A stretch of DNA of 7,130 nt, from assembly GCA_947165745.1 (NCBI GenBank), contig CAMVBO010000086.1, positions 1 to 7,130 of the forward strand, written 5' to 3'. Made by a program: the position numbers and the translations under genes. This document shows positions 1 to 5,687 of the stretch, in pieces. Every line of letters starts with the position of its first letter. The stretch's first letter is position 1. The notes beneath the pieces were generated by a model that saw only the letters and a list, made by a program, of their open reading frames with translations, was not told the origin of the DNA and did not search any database. This stretch comes from an uncultured Clostridia bacterium (GTDB lineage: Bacteria; Bacillota_A; Clostridia; Christensenellales; Aristaeellaceae).

Positions 1-313
1 CGCAGACCCAGTATTCCCAGCGGCGGCGCAGGATCATCATCACCACGTCGCCCTTTTTGAGACCCAGGCTGGCAAGGAAGTTGGCGACGCGGTTGGACAG
101 GCGCTTGATGTCGGTGAAGCGGAAGTCGCGCTCCTCGCCCTCCTCGTTGACCCAAAGCAGCGCGCGCTTTTCAGGCTCGGCCTCGGCCCAGGCATCCACC
201 ACGTCAAAGCCGAAGTTGAAATCCTCCGGGACGTTGATGGTGAATTTCTCCCGGAATTCCTCGTAGCTGTCGAACTCAATCTGGGGCAGGTATTTCTTCA
301 GCAGGTAATTCAA
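1..313 (-). CDS. AMP-forming acyl-CoA synthetase, N-terminal part (partial)
   Basis: The first 104 residues of an AMP-dependent synthetase/ligase are visible; the rest lies past the left edge. Enzymes of this family activate a carboxylic acid with ATP to an acyl-adenylate and transfer it to CoA in the cytoplasm. The visible part begins MNYLLKKYLP and carries an N-terminal cap region, then the stretch RLSNRVANFLASLGLKKGDV, typical of the start of the AMP-binding domain. The P-loop-like and adenylation motifs fall outside the window, so the substrate cannot be inferred. The start is a TTG at 311-313, chosen because AGGAAGAGGTG lies 7 bases upstream and the alternative GTG at 321-323 is in a frame that soon stops. 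It follows the XRE-cupin regulator by 16 bases and is very likely co-transcribed with it. The assignment rests on remembered similarity to clostridial acyl-CoA synthetases. Confidence 0.85.
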   Translation of the reverse strand, partial: MNYLLKKYLPQIEFDSYEEFREKFTINVPEDFNFGFDVVDAWAEAEPEKRALLWVNEEGEERDFRFTDIKRLSNRVANFLASLGLKKGDVVMMILRRRWEYWVC

Positions 314-329
314 TGTCGGACACCTCTTC

Positions 330-878
330 CTATTCTGCGATAACCGTCAGGAAGCGCGCCTTGACGTCGCCTCCACACCGCTGGCCGTGAGGGATTGTGG
401 GGTTGAAGTAGATCGAATCGCCGGGATTCAGCACGAATTCCTTGTCGCCCAGCGTGACCACCACAGTGCCCTCCAGCACCAGGTTGAATTCCTGGCCGCT
501 GTGGCTGATCAGCTTCGCCACCGCGTCGCTGGGCTCCAGCGTCACCAGCAACGGCTGCATGACCTTGTTGGCGTAGCGATAGGCCAGGTCCTCGAAGTGG
601 TATTCCGGGTTGCGGTTGATGACCTTGCCGCCGCCCCGGCGGATCAGGTGCCAGGTGTCCAGCTTGGCGCTCTGCCCCGTGACGATCTCGGTAAAGTCCA
701 CCTTGAATTTATTGGCGATCTCATAGATCACGCTGATGGGCACGTCCTTGCCGTTTTCCTCATAGGAGGCGTATACCTCCGGACTGATGTTCAGCTCTGC
801 CGCCAGCGCCTCGACGGTGTAATCGCAGACCTCGCGCAGTTCCCTCAGCCGGGCGCCGATCTCGTTATAGTCGTTCAT
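330..878 (-). CDS. XRE-family regulator with C-terminal cupin domain
   Basis: A 182-residue cytoplasmic transcription factor. Residues 7-61 form a Cro/C1-type helix-turn-helix (IGARLRELREVCDYTVEALA, then an SYEENGKDVPI segment). Residues about 109-180 form a small beta-barrel cupin. Cupin motif 1 is seen as H126 and E130 followed by G137, and motif 2 as NPGDSIYFNPTIPHG with H164, so a metal or small ligand may be bound. Length and domain order match the common XRE-cupin family. ATG at 876-878 is preceded by AAAGGAGAG. In Clostridia such regulators often sit directly before an acyl-CoA synthetase, as here, which suggests that the cupin senses the acid or acyl-CoA handled by the downstream enzyme. 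The ligand is inference. A promoter lies at about 925-954. Confidence 0.93.
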   Translation of the reverse strand: MNDYNEIGARLRELREVCDYTVEALAAELNISPEVYASYEENGKDVPISVIYEIANKFKVDFTEIVTGQSAKLDTWHLIRRGGGKVINRNPEYHFEDLAYRYANKVMQPLLVTLEPSDAVAKLISHSGQEFNLVLEGTVVVTLGDKEFVLNPGDSIYFNPTIPHGQRCGGDVKARFLTVIAE

Positions 879-924
879 TGTTCTCTCTCCTTTGACGCGC
901 GATTCCGCGCAGTCGTATAGCCAG

Positions 925-954
925 ATTATAGCACATTTCCTGTATTCCCGTCCA
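925..954 (-). promoter_or_regulatory. Extended -10 promoter for the XRE-cupin/synthetase operon
   Basis: Read on the minus strand, TATAAT occupies 930-925 and is preceded by TG plus one base, giving an extended -10 (TGCTATAAT). An imperfect -35, TGGACG, lies at 954-949 with an 18-bp spacer. The start of the regulator gene is about 47 bases downstream of the -10. The weak -35 with an extended -10 would suit a regulated or autoregulated promoter; that is inference. Confidence 0.65.
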
Positions 955-1055
955 TAGGCAAATGCGGCATTCCGGGTGTTTGTCGAAAGAGTTTACGGAG
1001 AATCCAGCCGGGATTTACCGACGCAGCGGAATGAAAAAGGAGGCACCCATACGGC

Positions 1056-1085
1056 TTGACAAGGCGTTGACGGAGGGATTATAAT
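1056..1085 (+). promoter_or_regulatory. Near-consensus housekeeping-sigma promoter
   Basis: TTGACA at 1056-1061 and TATAAT at 1080-1085 match both consensus hexamers exactly, with an 18-bp spacer. The expected transcription start is about 1091-1093. That places the GTG at 1088 upstream of the transcript and supports ATG at 1142 as the first gene's start. The promoter drives the two-gene operon 1142-2062 and is divergent from the regulator promoter at 925-954. Confidence 0.8.
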
Positions 1086-1092
1086 TTGTGTG

Positions 1093-1110
1093 TTACATAA
1101 TTTACATAAT
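1093..1110 (+). repeat. Tandem 9-bp direct repeat in the leader
   Basis: Two exact adjacent copies of TTACATAAT occupy 1093-1101 and 1102-1110, at or just after the predicted transcription start. Position and regularity make this a candidate operator for a repressor, or an element of the mRNA 5' end. No protein is known to bind it from this sequence alone, and an AT-rich coincidence is possible. Confidence 0.5.
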
Positions 1111-1141
1111 CCGGGACGAAATAAGAAATGGAGATTGCGCG

Positions 1142-1417
1142 ATGAGTTATTGGGCTCTTTTGCTGGTCAGTCTGCTGGCCTGCTCGGTGGGCTTTCACGT
1201 GTATATCTGGTTCTTTTCCGCGGGCTACGGCCTGGCCATCCTGGGCTTCGTGCTGATTGCCTGGGTGATGTTCAGCGGCGCGAGGCGGCTGGAGATGCGC
1301 CAGGACAAGAACTACGGCGCGGATCCGGAGTATCAGAAGTACGTGCGCACTGTCCCGATCATCATTCCGTTTGTTCCGCTGTACAGCGTGAAGAAGTACA
1401 AATTCCTTGTGGCGTAA
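1142..1417 (+). CDS. Short membrane protein, apparently an internally deleted DUF1295-type enzyme
   Basis: A 91-residue protein with two membrane segments (about 4-26 and 29-46) and a basic C-terminal tail. Residues 44-91 (FSGARRLEMRQDKNYG, DPEYQKYV, then IIPFVPLYSVKKYKF) resemble the C-terminal end of DUF1295/steroid 5-alpha-reductase-like membrane proteins. Residues 10-33 (SLLACSVGFHVYIWF, GYGLAI) resemble the N-terminal end of a clostridial branch of the same family. As I recall them, full-length members run about 250-300 residues, and the central helices and conserved RHPNYFGE-like motif are absent here. This suggests an in-frame internal deletion near residues 31-36 (about 1232-1250). 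ATG 1142 is preceded by GGAG at 8 bases and by a consensus promoter, so it should still be expressed. An enzymatic role is unlikely without the core. A naturally short protein or an assembly collapse are the alternatives. Confidence 0.75.
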   Translation: MSYWALLLVSLLACSVGFHVYIWFFSAGYGLAILGFVLIAWVMFSGARRLEMRQDKNYGADPEYQKYVRTVPIIIPFVPLYSVKKYKFLVA

Positions 1418-1429
1418 GGAGGAGGAAAA

Positions 1430-2062
1430 ATGTTCGAAAAGCTGTTGAACGCGATTCAGGCAAGGTTTCCGATGACAGGAAAGGAGGAAGCCGCGCGCCA
1501 GTTCCAGGTGATGGGCATGGCGTTCGAGGCGCGGGCCTATGCCGCCCTGGGGCTGGGTCACGTTGGCGTGATGACCGCCCGGGGCCCCATGCAAATGGAG
1601 ACGCTGGTGATCAATCCGTTTGAAATGGACGCGCCGATCTTCTCCTATGACCGGATTCATGCGATGGGCAAGGAAACGATGGTGGGGGAGATGTTTGATT
1701 CGCTGCTTGGCGATTCGTTTGATGCCGACGGCATGGTCAAGGCACTTGGCGAGGCGGCGGTTTTCCCTGACAAGGGTCAGGCGACCTGGTTTGCGCCGAT
1801 GATCGTTCACCCCTGGCTGGATCAAAAGGGCGACGCCGCCGACGCGCCGCGCTTTGACTGCATCGCCGCTGATTATCTCGAGGCCTATCTGGCCGCGGCG
1901 CAAGCGGCGGAGCCCTGCGACCCCGCACAAAAGCGCTTTAAATCGGCGGCCTACAGCGAAGGCTTGCTCAAGAACGGCGGTCCCGCCACGGACCCGGTGA
2001 AGGCCGCCATGGGCGAGGCGTTTACCGCCGCCCTGTTCAGAGAGACGCTCTTCGGCGCATGA
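1430..2062 (+). CDS. Conserved protein of unknown function, 210 aa
   Basis: A soluble 210-residue protein with no signal peptide or membrane segment. Recognisable stretches are QMETLVINPFEMDAPIFSYD (55-74), an MGKETMVGEMFDSLLG segment (79-94), a helical C-terminal half with DYLEAYLAAAQAAEPCDP, and a GLLKNGGPATDP motif near 178-189. I recall unnamed clostridial proteins with the same layout, but no established function. The order of strand, DAPIFSYD and helix loosely recalls ferredoxin-dependent bilin reductases (FPR..DLPIFG); this is a weak resemblance only. ATG 1430 follows GGAGGAGG at 1418-1425, and the gene starts 12 bases after the short membrane protein, so the two share one transcript. 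It may have served the intact membrane enzyme. Confidence 0.85.
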   Translation: MFEKLLNAIQARFPMTGKEEAARQFQVMGMAFEARAYAALGLGHVGVMTARGPMQMETLVINPFEMDAPIFSYDRIHAMGKETMVGEMFDSLLGDSFDADGMVKALGEAAVFPDKGQATWFAPMIVHPWLDQKGDAADAPRFDCIAADYLEAYLAAAQAAEPCDPAQKRFKSAAYSEGLLKNGGPATDPVKAAMGEAFTAALFRETLFGA

Positions 2063-2174
2063 ATTGCCCCTCATAGGTGAATCGCGCTGCGCTTTCCGCG
2101 CTGGCAGGCGAAGCGTTTACGCACTGTGTTGGCGACAGAGCTGGGGTATTGCAAATGGGAATTCTGACTCATCT

Positions 2175-2204
2175 ATTTTAGCCCTGATTATAGATCACTG
2201 TCAA
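2175..2204 (-). promoter_or_regulatory. Candidate minus-strand promoter, antisense to the 210-aa gene
   Basis: On the minus strand TTGACA lies at 2204-2199 and TAAAAT at 2180-2175, with an 18-bp spacer. Transcription would start near 2168 and run toward the 3' end of the 1430-2062 gene, where no minus-strand gene is seen. It could produce an antisense or small RNA. AT-rich DNA gives such matches by chance, so confidence is low. Confidence 0.3.
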
Positions 2205-2396
2205 GTGTTATTTAATCAGCCAAAAGCGTTGAAAACACGAGGATTTATTGAGGATTGCATTCCTAATTCTTCCAGAAAGCTTTATAGGTGTCTGTCCATT
2301 TATTGGCTACACGCAAGGGAAGAATCAAGGGAAAGGAATCGCACAAAAGGTAATAGAGGTTCTGTGATATGTGCATTTTTCAAGGCTGCATTTTTT

Positions 2397-2406
2397 CCTA
2401 ATTAGG
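2397..2406. repeat. 10-bp perfect palindrome CCTAATTAGG
   Basis: CCTAATTAGG reads the same on both strands. It abuts the GC-rich hairpin at 2408-2438 and follows a run of six T on the plus strand. It could be a protein-binding site or the edge of an inserted segment. Confidence 0.4.
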
Positions 2407-2407
2407 C

Positions 2408-2438
2408 GGCTGCGCTTTCTCTTTCGAGCGGCGCAGCC
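2408..2438. terminator. GC-rich hairpin, possible bidirectional transcription stop
   Basis: GGCTGCGC at 2408-2415 pairs perfectly with GCGCAGCC at 2431-2438, leaving a 15-base loop. It lies between two convergent operons, about 57 bases after the stop of the 2495-2773 gene, a natural place for a terminator. Neither side has a proper U-tract, so intrinsic termination is not certain. Confidence 0.4.
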
Positions 2439-2494
2439 AAATATCGTATTGCTTACTGTACTGTGTCTCTTTTGATTTCGCAATAGCCCCTGGT

Positions 2495-2773
2495 TCACTT
2501 CCCGAACAGCTTGCCGAACAACTCACCCGGCTTCTTCGCCTTGATCTGCGGGTACTTCGCCGTCACGTCGCTGGTCAGGGTCATACGCCCGGGGGCCAGG
2601 TTCACCTCGAACACGCGGTGGCACTTGTCACACATCACCACGTTGTCCTGGATGTTGTGGGACTTCGCCAGCTGGGCGGCCTCGCCAAAGGTGAGGCTGG
2701 CGTTGCAGTTGGGACAGGTGCCCGGCGAGTTCATCAGCATGTCGCGAAAGCTGTTGCCGTTACCGATGATCAT
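2495..2773 (-). CDS. Small zinc-ribbon protein
   Basis: A 92-residue protein, the last gene of the nine-gene run. C20-PN-C23 and C48-DK-C51 form a likely four-cysteine zinc ribbon, with a helix (EAAQLAKSHN) between the knuckles. The C-terminus, KKPGELFGKLFGK, is basic and amphipathic and resembles the tail of the neighbouring 138-residue protein. No catalytic motif is seen; the expected role is zinc-stabilised protein or nucleic-acid binding in the cytoplasm, possibly at the membrane surface through the tail. ATG at 2771-2773 is preceded by AAAGGAGGT at ideal spacing. It begins 31 bases after the stop of the upstream gene. No named family is recognised. Confidence 0.85.
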   Translation of the reverse strand: MIIGNGNSFRDMLMNSPGTCPNCNASLTFGEAAQLAKSHNIQDNVVMCDKCHRVFEVNLAPGRMTLTSDVTAKYPQIKAKKPGELFGKLFGK

Positions 2774-2804
2774 GGGGATACCTCCTTTATTGTGTTCGTT
2801 CAGT

Positions 2805-3335
2805 TCAATCGATGAGGTGCTCGCTCCGCGCCTTCTTCAGCGTCATGTAGATGTAGCCCGAGTCCTGCGGGTACAATTCCCTGTGCTTCCTGACGTAATA
2901 CGCGCCAAGCGCCCGGCTGCCGTAATCGCCGCGCAGGCAGCTGAGGAGGTGGACCAGGGAAACGACGGCGAGGATGCTGTCGGGGATGAGTGCGAGCGCC
3001 GCGAGGGAGCCCCACAGGCCCAAAGTATTGGAGCCGCTCAGGTTTGCCTTCGCGTTGGAGGCATTGATCACCAGAATGAAGATGATCATCAGCGCGACGC
3101 TGACGGCCAGGCAAATCCCTGCGCGCTTCAAATCCGCCAGCCGCTGCTTTTTGGCGCATCCGTCGCAGACGCTGTCGGCGTGCCTCTCGACATTGGAATA
3201 GGAAGTCTCGTATTGCGTATAGCCCTTCCGCCGCGGCTTGTGGCCCGTGACGATCTTGTGGGCTGTGACGCATTCACAGGGCTTGCCCTCCGCCTGGCCG
3301 CAGACGATGCAGGTGGTATTGACCGGCTTCTTCAT
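2805..3335 (-). CDS. Zinc-finger protein with two membrane segments
   Basis: A 176-residue protein. The N-terminal domain has C9-IV-C12, C20-E-C22 and C57-DG-C60, enough to bind one zinc ion and perhaps more. Two hydrophobic stretches follow (about 72-91 and 105-132), joined by a short polar loop. Basic residues before the first (KKQRLADLKR) and after the second (RGDYGSRALGAYYVRKHRE) put both ends in the cytoplasm by the positive-inside rule. ATG at 3333-3335 is preferred over the TTG at 3341 because AGGGAG lies 8 bases from the ATG but only about 2 from the TTG. It is spaced 25 bases from the upstream gene. Function unknown; the zinc-domain-plus-TM layout is shared with the 204- and 264-residue neighbours. 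Confidence 0.85.
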   Translation of the reverse strand: MKKPVNTTCIVCGQAEGKPCECVTAHKIVTGHKPRRKGYTQYETSYSNVERHADSVCDGCAKKQRLADLKRAGICLAVSVALMIIFILVINASNAKANLSGSNTLGLWGSLAALALIPDSILAVVSLVHLLSCLRGDYGSRALGAYYVRKHRELYPQDSGYIYMTLKKARSEHLID

Positions 3336-3360
3336 AGTCAAATCTCCCTTCTCTGTGCTG

Positions 3361-3663
3361 TCAGTATTTCTTCCGCAACAGGGCCGCGCCCACGATGCCC
3401 AGCAGCGCGAACGAGCCGAAGCCGATCCACATCTGGCGGCTGCGCTGAGAATGGGCCAGCTTCTTTACGTCGTCGAAGCCCGCAGAAATGCCGCCGCCCG
3501 ACGACCAGGCCATGGTGCCGTCGAAGCTGTTATCTTCAAAGCTGTAGACGCCCTCGGTGCTGCCAGACTTGACCTTCACGGTCTTCTGTGTGACGCCCAG
3601 GATGCCGTAGACGAGGCCCGCCGCCGCGGCGACGAGCAGGATGATGGCGATGATCTTGCGCAT
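3361..3663 (-). CDS. Small two-TM membrane protein
   Basis: A 100-residue protein. Residues 3-24 (KIIAIILLVAAAAGLVYGIL) are a signal-anchor-like membrane segment and residues 78-96 a second one, ending in the basic tail LLRKKY. Lysine and arginine at both termini predict that the ends are inside and that the polar loop (about 25-77, rich in Gly, Ser and Asp) faces outside. No cysteines or catalytic motif are seen and no family is recognised. ATG at 3661-3663 has AAAGGAGGA about 8 bases upstream; a longer reading of the same frame lacks this signal and overlaps the upstream gene. It sits 38 bases after the 138-residue zinc protein. It may be the outward-facing partner of the zinc-ribbon membrane proteins beside it. 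Confidence 0.8.
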   Translation of the reverse strand: MRKIIAIILLVAAAAGLVYGILGVTQKTVKVKSGSTEGVYSFEDNSFDGTMAWSSGGGISAGFDDVKKLAHSQRSRQMWIGFGSFALLGIVGAALLRKKY

Positions 3664-3701
3664 GGTGAAATCCTCCTTTTGATCTGTGATGTACTGTGGG
3701 C

Positions 3702-4118
3702 TCAGCGCTTCCTTCGCAGCCAGCCAAACAAGCCGCCGGATTTTTCGGGCTTTTGCTCCACGGGTCTTGCTTCGGGTTGTGGTGCAACCGGCGGGTTGAC
3801 ATTCACCGCCTGGGGGGCAGCCGGCTGAGCAGTGTTCACTGCCTGCGCGGTGGGTCGTATGAAGCTGTTCACAGCGAAGGGGACTGAGCATGCGGGGCAG
3901 TCCAGGCCGGTGGGGCCGCCGCCTTCCTTCGCGCAGTCGGCGCAGCAGACCTTGCCGCAGTTCGAGCACCTCATCAGCGTCATCATGCCCATCAGCTTGC
4001 GCATCCCCGGGTTGTCTACGTCCAATATCGAGAGCTGGACATCCTTCGTGCTGGCGTACATCTCCACGTCGCCGGGATCATAACCCTTGCCGCACACATG
4101 ACAAACCATATTACCCAT
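3702..4118 (-). CDS. Multi-zinc-knuckle protein with Pro/Ala linker and basic tail
   Basis: A 138-residue protein. Cysteines are arranged as C6-HV-C9, C51-SN-C54, C58-C59 and C62, then C74-PA-C77, enough for two zinc sites. From about residue 89 to 125 it becomes a Pro/Ala/Val/Gln-rich flexible linker, ending in SGGLFGWLRRKR, a short hydrophobic-basic tail like that of the 92-residue neighbour (GELFGKLFGK). No membrane segment is seen. ATG at 4116-4118 is preceded by AAAGGAG. The layout suggests a cytoplasmic adaptor with a folded zinc head and a tail for partner or membrane contact; this is inference and no named family is recognised. Spacing to the upstream gene is 66 bases. Confidence 0.85.
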   Translation of the reverse strand: MGNMVCHVCGKGYDPGDVEMYASTKDVQLSILDVDNPGMRKLMGMMTLMRCSNCGKVCCADCAKEGGGPTGLDCPACSVPFAVNSFIRPTAQAVNTAQPAAPQAVNVNPPVAPQPEARPVEQKPEKSGGLFGWLRRKR

Positions 4119-4184
4119 GTTGTTTCTCCTTTCGCGTTGTCGTTATAGTTCTGTTCTCAAACCGTCTGCCATCGGCAGCATGGT

Positions 4185-4799
4185 TCACCCGTCGATCACC
4201 GGCAGCTTGTCCGGGTCGTTGGGTGCAGCGGCGAGCTCCATTAGGCGCGATTTGCGGGCTCGGCGGTTGCGCACGAAGTGGGAGATGAGGCCGCCTGCCA
4301 TGCCGCCCAGCGAGACGCAGCCGCCGAGGATCATCAATACGGTGCTTGCCGTTGCGTCAGTGACCGCGATGGCCCCGATCAAAAGCAGCACAAGGCCGCC
4401 CATCAGGAAGCCGACCATGGCCAGGCAGCCCGCGCGCCAGGAATCGTTGGGGGCAGAGGGATCGATGGCCCAGGCCTGTTCCTTGCCGCAATGGGCACAC
4501 TTGCCGTCCAGCCCCAGGATCAGCAGCGAATTGGTGCTGTAGTCCAGCGCGTCGAACTTCCCCTTGGGCAGGGCGTTGCCCGTGCGCAGCCGCTGTTCGT
4601 AGGCCTTGATCCGCTCGCGGTAGCGCTGCGGCTCGCCATAGAGGTCTGTCAGCGCCCCCGGCGCGTTCTCACACCCTCCGACGGCGATGCCGGAAATGTC
4701 GGCCTCCTTGTTGTTGCGGCTGCCGCAGTAGTTGCAGGTGAAATGATAGTGCAGCTTGCCCTTTGCCGTCGTGGTGACGGTGGTGGTGATCCTCGCCAT
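4185..4799 (-). CDS. Zinc-ribbon membrane protein, shorter paralog
   Basis: A 204-residue protein. After a Thr-rich N-terminus (TTTVTTT), C22-NY-C25-G and C101-AH-C104-GKEQAW supply two zinc knuckles separated by a helical insert (about 57-72). Two membrane segments follow (about 125-146 and 152-176), then a basic cytoplasmic stretch (RNRRARKSRL) and a tail AAAPNDPDKLPVID. Order and motifs match the adjacent 264-residue product (TTSTSTAT, CAFCG, CPACGKTQPW, two TM, RKKQLARL, NADDLP), so the two are diverged tandem paralogs. ATG at 4797-4799 with an AAGGAGAG site was chosen; a longer reading of the frame overlaps the upstream gene. Both zinc domains are predicted to be cytoplasmic. Function unknown. 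Confidence 0.87.
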   Translation of the reverse strand: MARITTTVTTTAKGKLHYHFTCNYCGSRNNKEADISGIAVGGCENAPGALTDLYGEPQRYRERIKAYEQRLRTGNALPKGKFDALDYSTNSLLILGLDGKCAHCGKEQAWAIDPSAPNDSWRAGCLAMVGFLMGGLVLLLIGAIAVTDATASTVLMILGGCVSLGGMAGGLISHFVRNRRARKSRLMELAAAPNDPDKLPVIDG

Positions 4800-4834
4800 G
4801 TGTTCTCTCCTTCTCCTTACATGTTCTGTGCGGT

Positions 4835-5629
4835 TCAGGGCATCATGCCCATGTCTTTGGCCTGCTGCCAGCGGGCCTTCAGCGCGGCGAGGAAGTCCTC
4901 GTCGAAGCGGGGCAGGTCGTCGGCGTTCCAGGGCAGCGCAGCCAGCCGGGCCAGCTGTTTTTTGCGCAGCGCCTTGTAAATGAGAACGCTCGACACCACC
5001 CACAGCGCAAAGGGTATGAGCGCGAGAAGCCGCAGCTCCTTCGGCAGCGTCAGCCCCGCCATAAACGGGACCAGGCCGAGCATGCACACGCCGCCGCCCA
5101 GGAAGAATGCCTTTGTGCCCGCGCTCTCGCCGTCCATGCTCTCGCACCAGGGCTGGGTCTTCCCGCAGGCGGGGCACTTCACGGCGGTCTTTTTGTCAAA
5201 CACCTTCCAGTTGTAGGGATAGGCGCTCATGCGGGTCTTGTCGTTCCCGGCCTGCAGCTGGGTCTTGTTGGGCCCGTGGGGCAGGTAGTTGCCCAGCGGG
5301 CTGTTGGGGTCGACCTGAAAATAGTCCTCCTTGCGCTTTTTGCCCGTCTCAAGAAGCGCCTTCAGCTTGCCGCTTGATACGATCTGGCGGTAGTGCTCCA
5401 GCCGCTTCTCGGCATACTCCAGCTCAAAGGGCAGATTGGCGCCGGCCTGCAAACTGGCGCTCAGCTTCATCATTTCCCCCTGGGCCGCGTTGACATAGCC
5501 GCCAGCGAAGGCGTGGCCCTCGACGCTGATCTTCTCCTCGCCGTGGATCGTCTCGCCGCAGAAGGCGCAGCGGCAGGTGTAGGGCACGGCCAGGGTCGCC
5601 GTGCTGGTGCTGGTGGTGGAAACTTTCAT
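4835..5629 (-). CDS. Zinc-ribbon membrane protein, longer paralog
   Basis: A 264-residue protein with the same order as its downstream neighbour. It has a Ser/Thr-rich start (STTSTSTAT), a first knuckle C21-AF-C24-G with an additional C19, a long charged insert (about 50-145) with a helical stretch near 68-84, a second knuckle C152-PA-C155-GKTQPW, two membrane segments (about 175-194 and 200-219), a basic stretch LRKKQLARL and an acidic tail (NADDLPRFDEDF) followed by a helix to the end. The insert and C-terminal helix make it 60 residues longer than the paralog. ATG at 5627-5629 has AGAGGAG about 8 bases upstream. The next gene begins 35 bases later. No known family was recognised. The zinc parts probably face the cytoplasm. 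Confidence 0.87.
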   Translation of the reverse strand: MKVSTTSTSTATLAVPYTCRCAFCGETIHGEEKISVEGHAFAGGYVNAAQGEMMKLSASLQAGANLPFELEYAEKRLEHYRQIVSSGKLKALLETGKKRKEDYFQVDPNSPLGNYLPHGPNKTQLQAGNDKTRMSAYPYNWKVFDKKTAVKCPACGKTQPWCESMDGESAGTKAFFLGGGVCMLGLVPFMAGLTLPKELRLLALIPFALWVVSSVLIYKALRKKQLARLAALPWNADDLPRFDEDFLAALKARWQQAKDMGMMP

Positions 5630-5687
5630 CGTGACACTCCTCTCGTGTGCTGACCGGATCAGCCGGCTGCTTCGCCGTCATAATTCC

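Larger units (their letters stand above)
2063..2494. other. Gene-poor AT-rich island between convergent operons
   Basis: No convincing gene is seen here. By hand count, 2161-2400 contains about 90 G or C in 240 bases (38%), far below the GC-rich genes on both sides. One open frame at 2064-2405 starts with TTG one base after the previous stop and has no ribosome site, family resemblance or compositional sign of coding. The stretch could be a decayed foreign insert, a site for a small RNA, or an ordinary convergent spacer. The hairpin, palindrome and promoter-like sites are listed separately. Confidence 0.6.

Noticed and set aside
1038..1061. AAGGAGG ribosome-like site before the plus-strand promoter
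   Set aside because: No start codon with an extended frame follows at proper spacing, and it lies upstream of the promoter.
1088..1141. Upstream GTG extension of the short membrane protein
   Set aside because: The GTG lies before the predicted transcription start and has no ribosome site; ATG 1142 has GGAG at 8 bases.
1079..2074. Long minus-strand open frame of 331 codons opposite the two-gene plus-strand operon
   Set aside because: It is an antisense reading of GC-rich genes, rich in Arg, His and Gly, with no ribosome site or recognisable domain; the plus-strand genes have promoter, ribosome sites and family-like sequence.
2064..2405. Plus-strand open frame of 113 codons in the AT-rich island
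   Set aside because: It begins with TTG one base after the previous stop, has no ribosome site, shows no family resemblance and has no coding-like composition.
2511..3572. Long plus-strand open frame of 353 codons across the zinc-ribbon genes
   Set aside because: It spans several minus-strand genes and their gaps, each with its own ribosome site, and its translation has low-complexity antisense character.
4166..4178. CTGCC-ATC-GGCAG hairpin between two zinc-protein genes
   Set aside because: The stem is only 5 bp with no U-tract, and such small stems are expected by chance in GC-rich gaps.
5649..5663. GCTGA/TCAGC inverted repeat upstream of the 264-residue gene
   Set aside because: The 5-bp arms are too short to support an operator or terminator without comparative data.
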